From NCBI GenBank assembly GCA_002327885.1, contig DCUS01000192.1:1-5560 (forward strand): a stretch of DNA of 5,560 bases, read 5' to 3'. Below the pieces are notes generated by a model that worked only from the letters and a program-made list of their open reading frames with translations, ran no database searches and had not been told where the DNA came from. The DNA comes from Syntrophaceae bacterium UBA2208 (lineage in GTDB: Bacteria > Desulfobacterota > BSN033 > UBA1163). Every line of letters begins with the position of its first letter. Positions within the stretch are counted from its first letter, which is position 1. The translations under genes and the position numbers were made by a program. Of this stretch, positions 4,582-5,560 are shown one piece after another.

Positions 4582-5454
4582 ATGAGCATAATAATCGACG
4601 ATAAAACAAGAGTGGTGGTTCAGGGGATCACCGGAAATGAGGGGATGTTTCACACCCGTCAGATGGTAGAGTATGGAACAAAGGTTGTAGCGGGTGTCAC
4701 TCCGGGGAAGGGTGGGCAGAAAATAGACGGAATCCCGGTCTTCAATACCGTATCGGAGGCAGTTAAAAATACGGAGGCCAATGCTTCTGCGATCTTTGTC
4801 CCTCCCGCTTTTTCAGCGGATGCCATTCTGGAGGCATCGGATGCTGGCATTTCAACCATTGTCTGTCTGACTGAGGGAATTCCGACGCTGGAGATGGTCA
4901 TGGTGCGAGAATATCTTTGTGGGAAAGATTCGAAATTAATTGGCCCCAATACTCCCGGCATAATCTCACCCGGGAAATGTAAAATCGGTGTCATGGCAGG
5001 TTATATTCATATACCGGGGACGATTGGAATTATCTCTCGAAGTGGGACTCTCACCTATGAGGTTGTGGACCAATTGACCAAAAAGGGAATCGGACAATCA
5101 ACCTGTATCGGTATTGGAGGAGATCAAATCATTGGGTTGAACTTTGTTGACCTTTTGGGAATGTTTGAAAAAGACCCCGGGACGGAAGCCGTGATCATGA
5201 TTGGCGAAATTGGTGGGACGGCAGAAGAGGAGGCTGCTGAATTTGTCGAGAAGAAAATGAGAAAGCCTGTGTTAGCCTTTATTGCCGGCTTGACTGCTCC
5301 TCCAGGTAGGAGGATGGGGCATGCCGGAGCGATTATCTCAGGAGGAAAAGGGACAGCGAAGGAGAAAATGGAAGCATTGGCAAAAGCAGGCGTGAAGGTT
5401 GTCAAAAATCCCGCGTTGGTCGGAGAAGAGATGCAGGCGATTTTGAGAAAGTAA
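4582..5454 (+). CDS. sucD: Succinyl-CoA synthetase (ADP-forming) alpha subunit
   Basis: The product is 290 residues, the normal length. It is the CoA-binding, phosphohistidine-carrying partner of SucC in the cytoplasmic heteromeric enzyme. The N-terminal Rossmann CoA domain has QGITGNEGMFH (14-24) and VAGVTPGKGG (36-45). LTEGIP (96-101) and IGPNTPG (120-126) follow, with Thr124 where E. coli has Cys. The phosphoryl-transfer region includes SRSGTLTYE (152-160), IGEIGG (207-212) and RRMGHAGAI, whose His247 aligns with the catalytic histidine of E. coli SucD. One departure from the E. coli pattern is DQIIGLNF (181-188), where E. coli has DPIPGSNF. GGAGG at 4573-4577 precedes the ATG by 4 nt. It lies 77 nt after sucC, a larger gap than in compact sucCD operons because of the repeat between them, but the two are surely one operon. 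Confidence 0.98.
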   Translation: MSIIIDDKTRVVVQGITGNEGMFHTRQMVEYGTKVVAGVTPGKGGQKIDGIPVFNTVSEAVKNTEANASAIFVPPAFSADAILEASDAGISTIVCLTEGIPTLEMVMVREYLCGKDSKLIGPNTPGIISPGKCKIGVMAGYIHIPGTIGIISRSGTLTYEVVDQLTKKGIGQSTCIGIGGDQIIGLNFVDLLGMFEKDPGTEAVIMIGEIGGTAEEEAAEFVEKKMRKPVLAFIAGLTAPPGRRMGHAGAIISGGKGTAKEKMEALAKAGVKVVKNPALVGEEMQAILRK

Positions 5455-5482
5455 ACCAAGGAATGGTGCTTATCGTTAATAA

Positions 5483-5514
5483 TGTGCTTCTGTGCTGCGG
5501 TGTTGAGGTGCTGC
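5483..5514. repeat. 8-nt tandem repeat downstream of sucD
   Basis: Four imperfect 8-nt units run without gaps: TGTGCTTC (5483-5490), TGTGCTGC (5491-5498), GGTGTTGA (5499-5506) and GGTGCTGC (5507-5514). The minus-strand consensus is roughly GCAGCACC. Five T residues follow at 5517-5521, and 5498-5516 can fold into a short stem of three GC pairs plus two G-U pairs, so a weak terminator role is possible. No gene can be seen between the sucD stop and the window end. Confidence 0.55.
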
Positions 5515-5560
5515 CGTTTTTCAACTTCAAGGTCGCAGAAACATTGATTGACTGCAACAC

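Noticed and set aside
4069..4653. 194-codon minus-strand frame across the sucC-sucD junction
   Set aside because: Antisense to two highly conserved genes; Thr/Ser/Pro-rich shadow translation.

Overview
The window looks like chromosome from a Gram-negative, moderately AT-rich bacterium. Two things point that way: a protein with a C-terminal PEP-CTERM sorting signal (a substrate of the exosortase system of diderm bacteria) and a two-subunit succinyl-CoA synthetase operon. The overall style (short tandem intergenic repeats, a sigma-54-type promoter in front of the PEP-CTERM gene) would suit Desulfobacterota or a relative such as Nitrospirota. No ribosomal RNA or other phylogenetic marker is present, so the assignment is loose.

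Layout. (1) Positions 1-504 are mostly non-coding. They hold a perfect 18-bp inverted repeat near the left edge, a candidate sigma-70 promoter, a short open frame that may be a gene remnant, and a GC-rich hairpin inside that frame. (2) Positions 505-1376 hold two small four-helix membrane proteins, head to tail, each with a good ribosome binding site. They look like distant paralogues of unknown function. (3) Positions 1377-1766 carry a weak hairpin with a T-run and, just before the next gene, a sigma-54-type -24/-12 element with correct spacing. (4) Positions 1767-2741 encode a 324-residue PEP-CTERM protein with an N-terminal membrane anchor, a conserved-looking middle block, a Pro/Gly-rich stalk and a C-terminal sorting signal. 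(5) Two short overlapping frames (52 and 50 codons), absent from usual length-limited ORF lists, follow at 2792-3089. The second may be truncated. A strong Rho-independent terminator at about 3197-3258 closes this unit. (6) Positions 3317-5454 are sucC-sucD, preceded by a candidate promoter that abuts the terminator tail. (7) The ends of sucC and sucD each run into a short tandem repeat: a 7-nt repeat arranged as an inverted pair after sucC, and an 8-nt repeat after sucD.

How the parts work together. SucC and SucD form one enzyme of the citric acid cycle that interconverts succinyl-CoA and succinate with substrate-level phosphorylation. The PEP-CTERM gene, the two small frames and the terminator can be read as one transcription unit, probably sigma-54 dependent, for a surface or extracellular-matrix protein. 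The two membrane-protein genes form a separate small operon. No system in the window can be called new with confidence. The most promising item is the sigma-54/PEP-CTERM/small-ORF unit.
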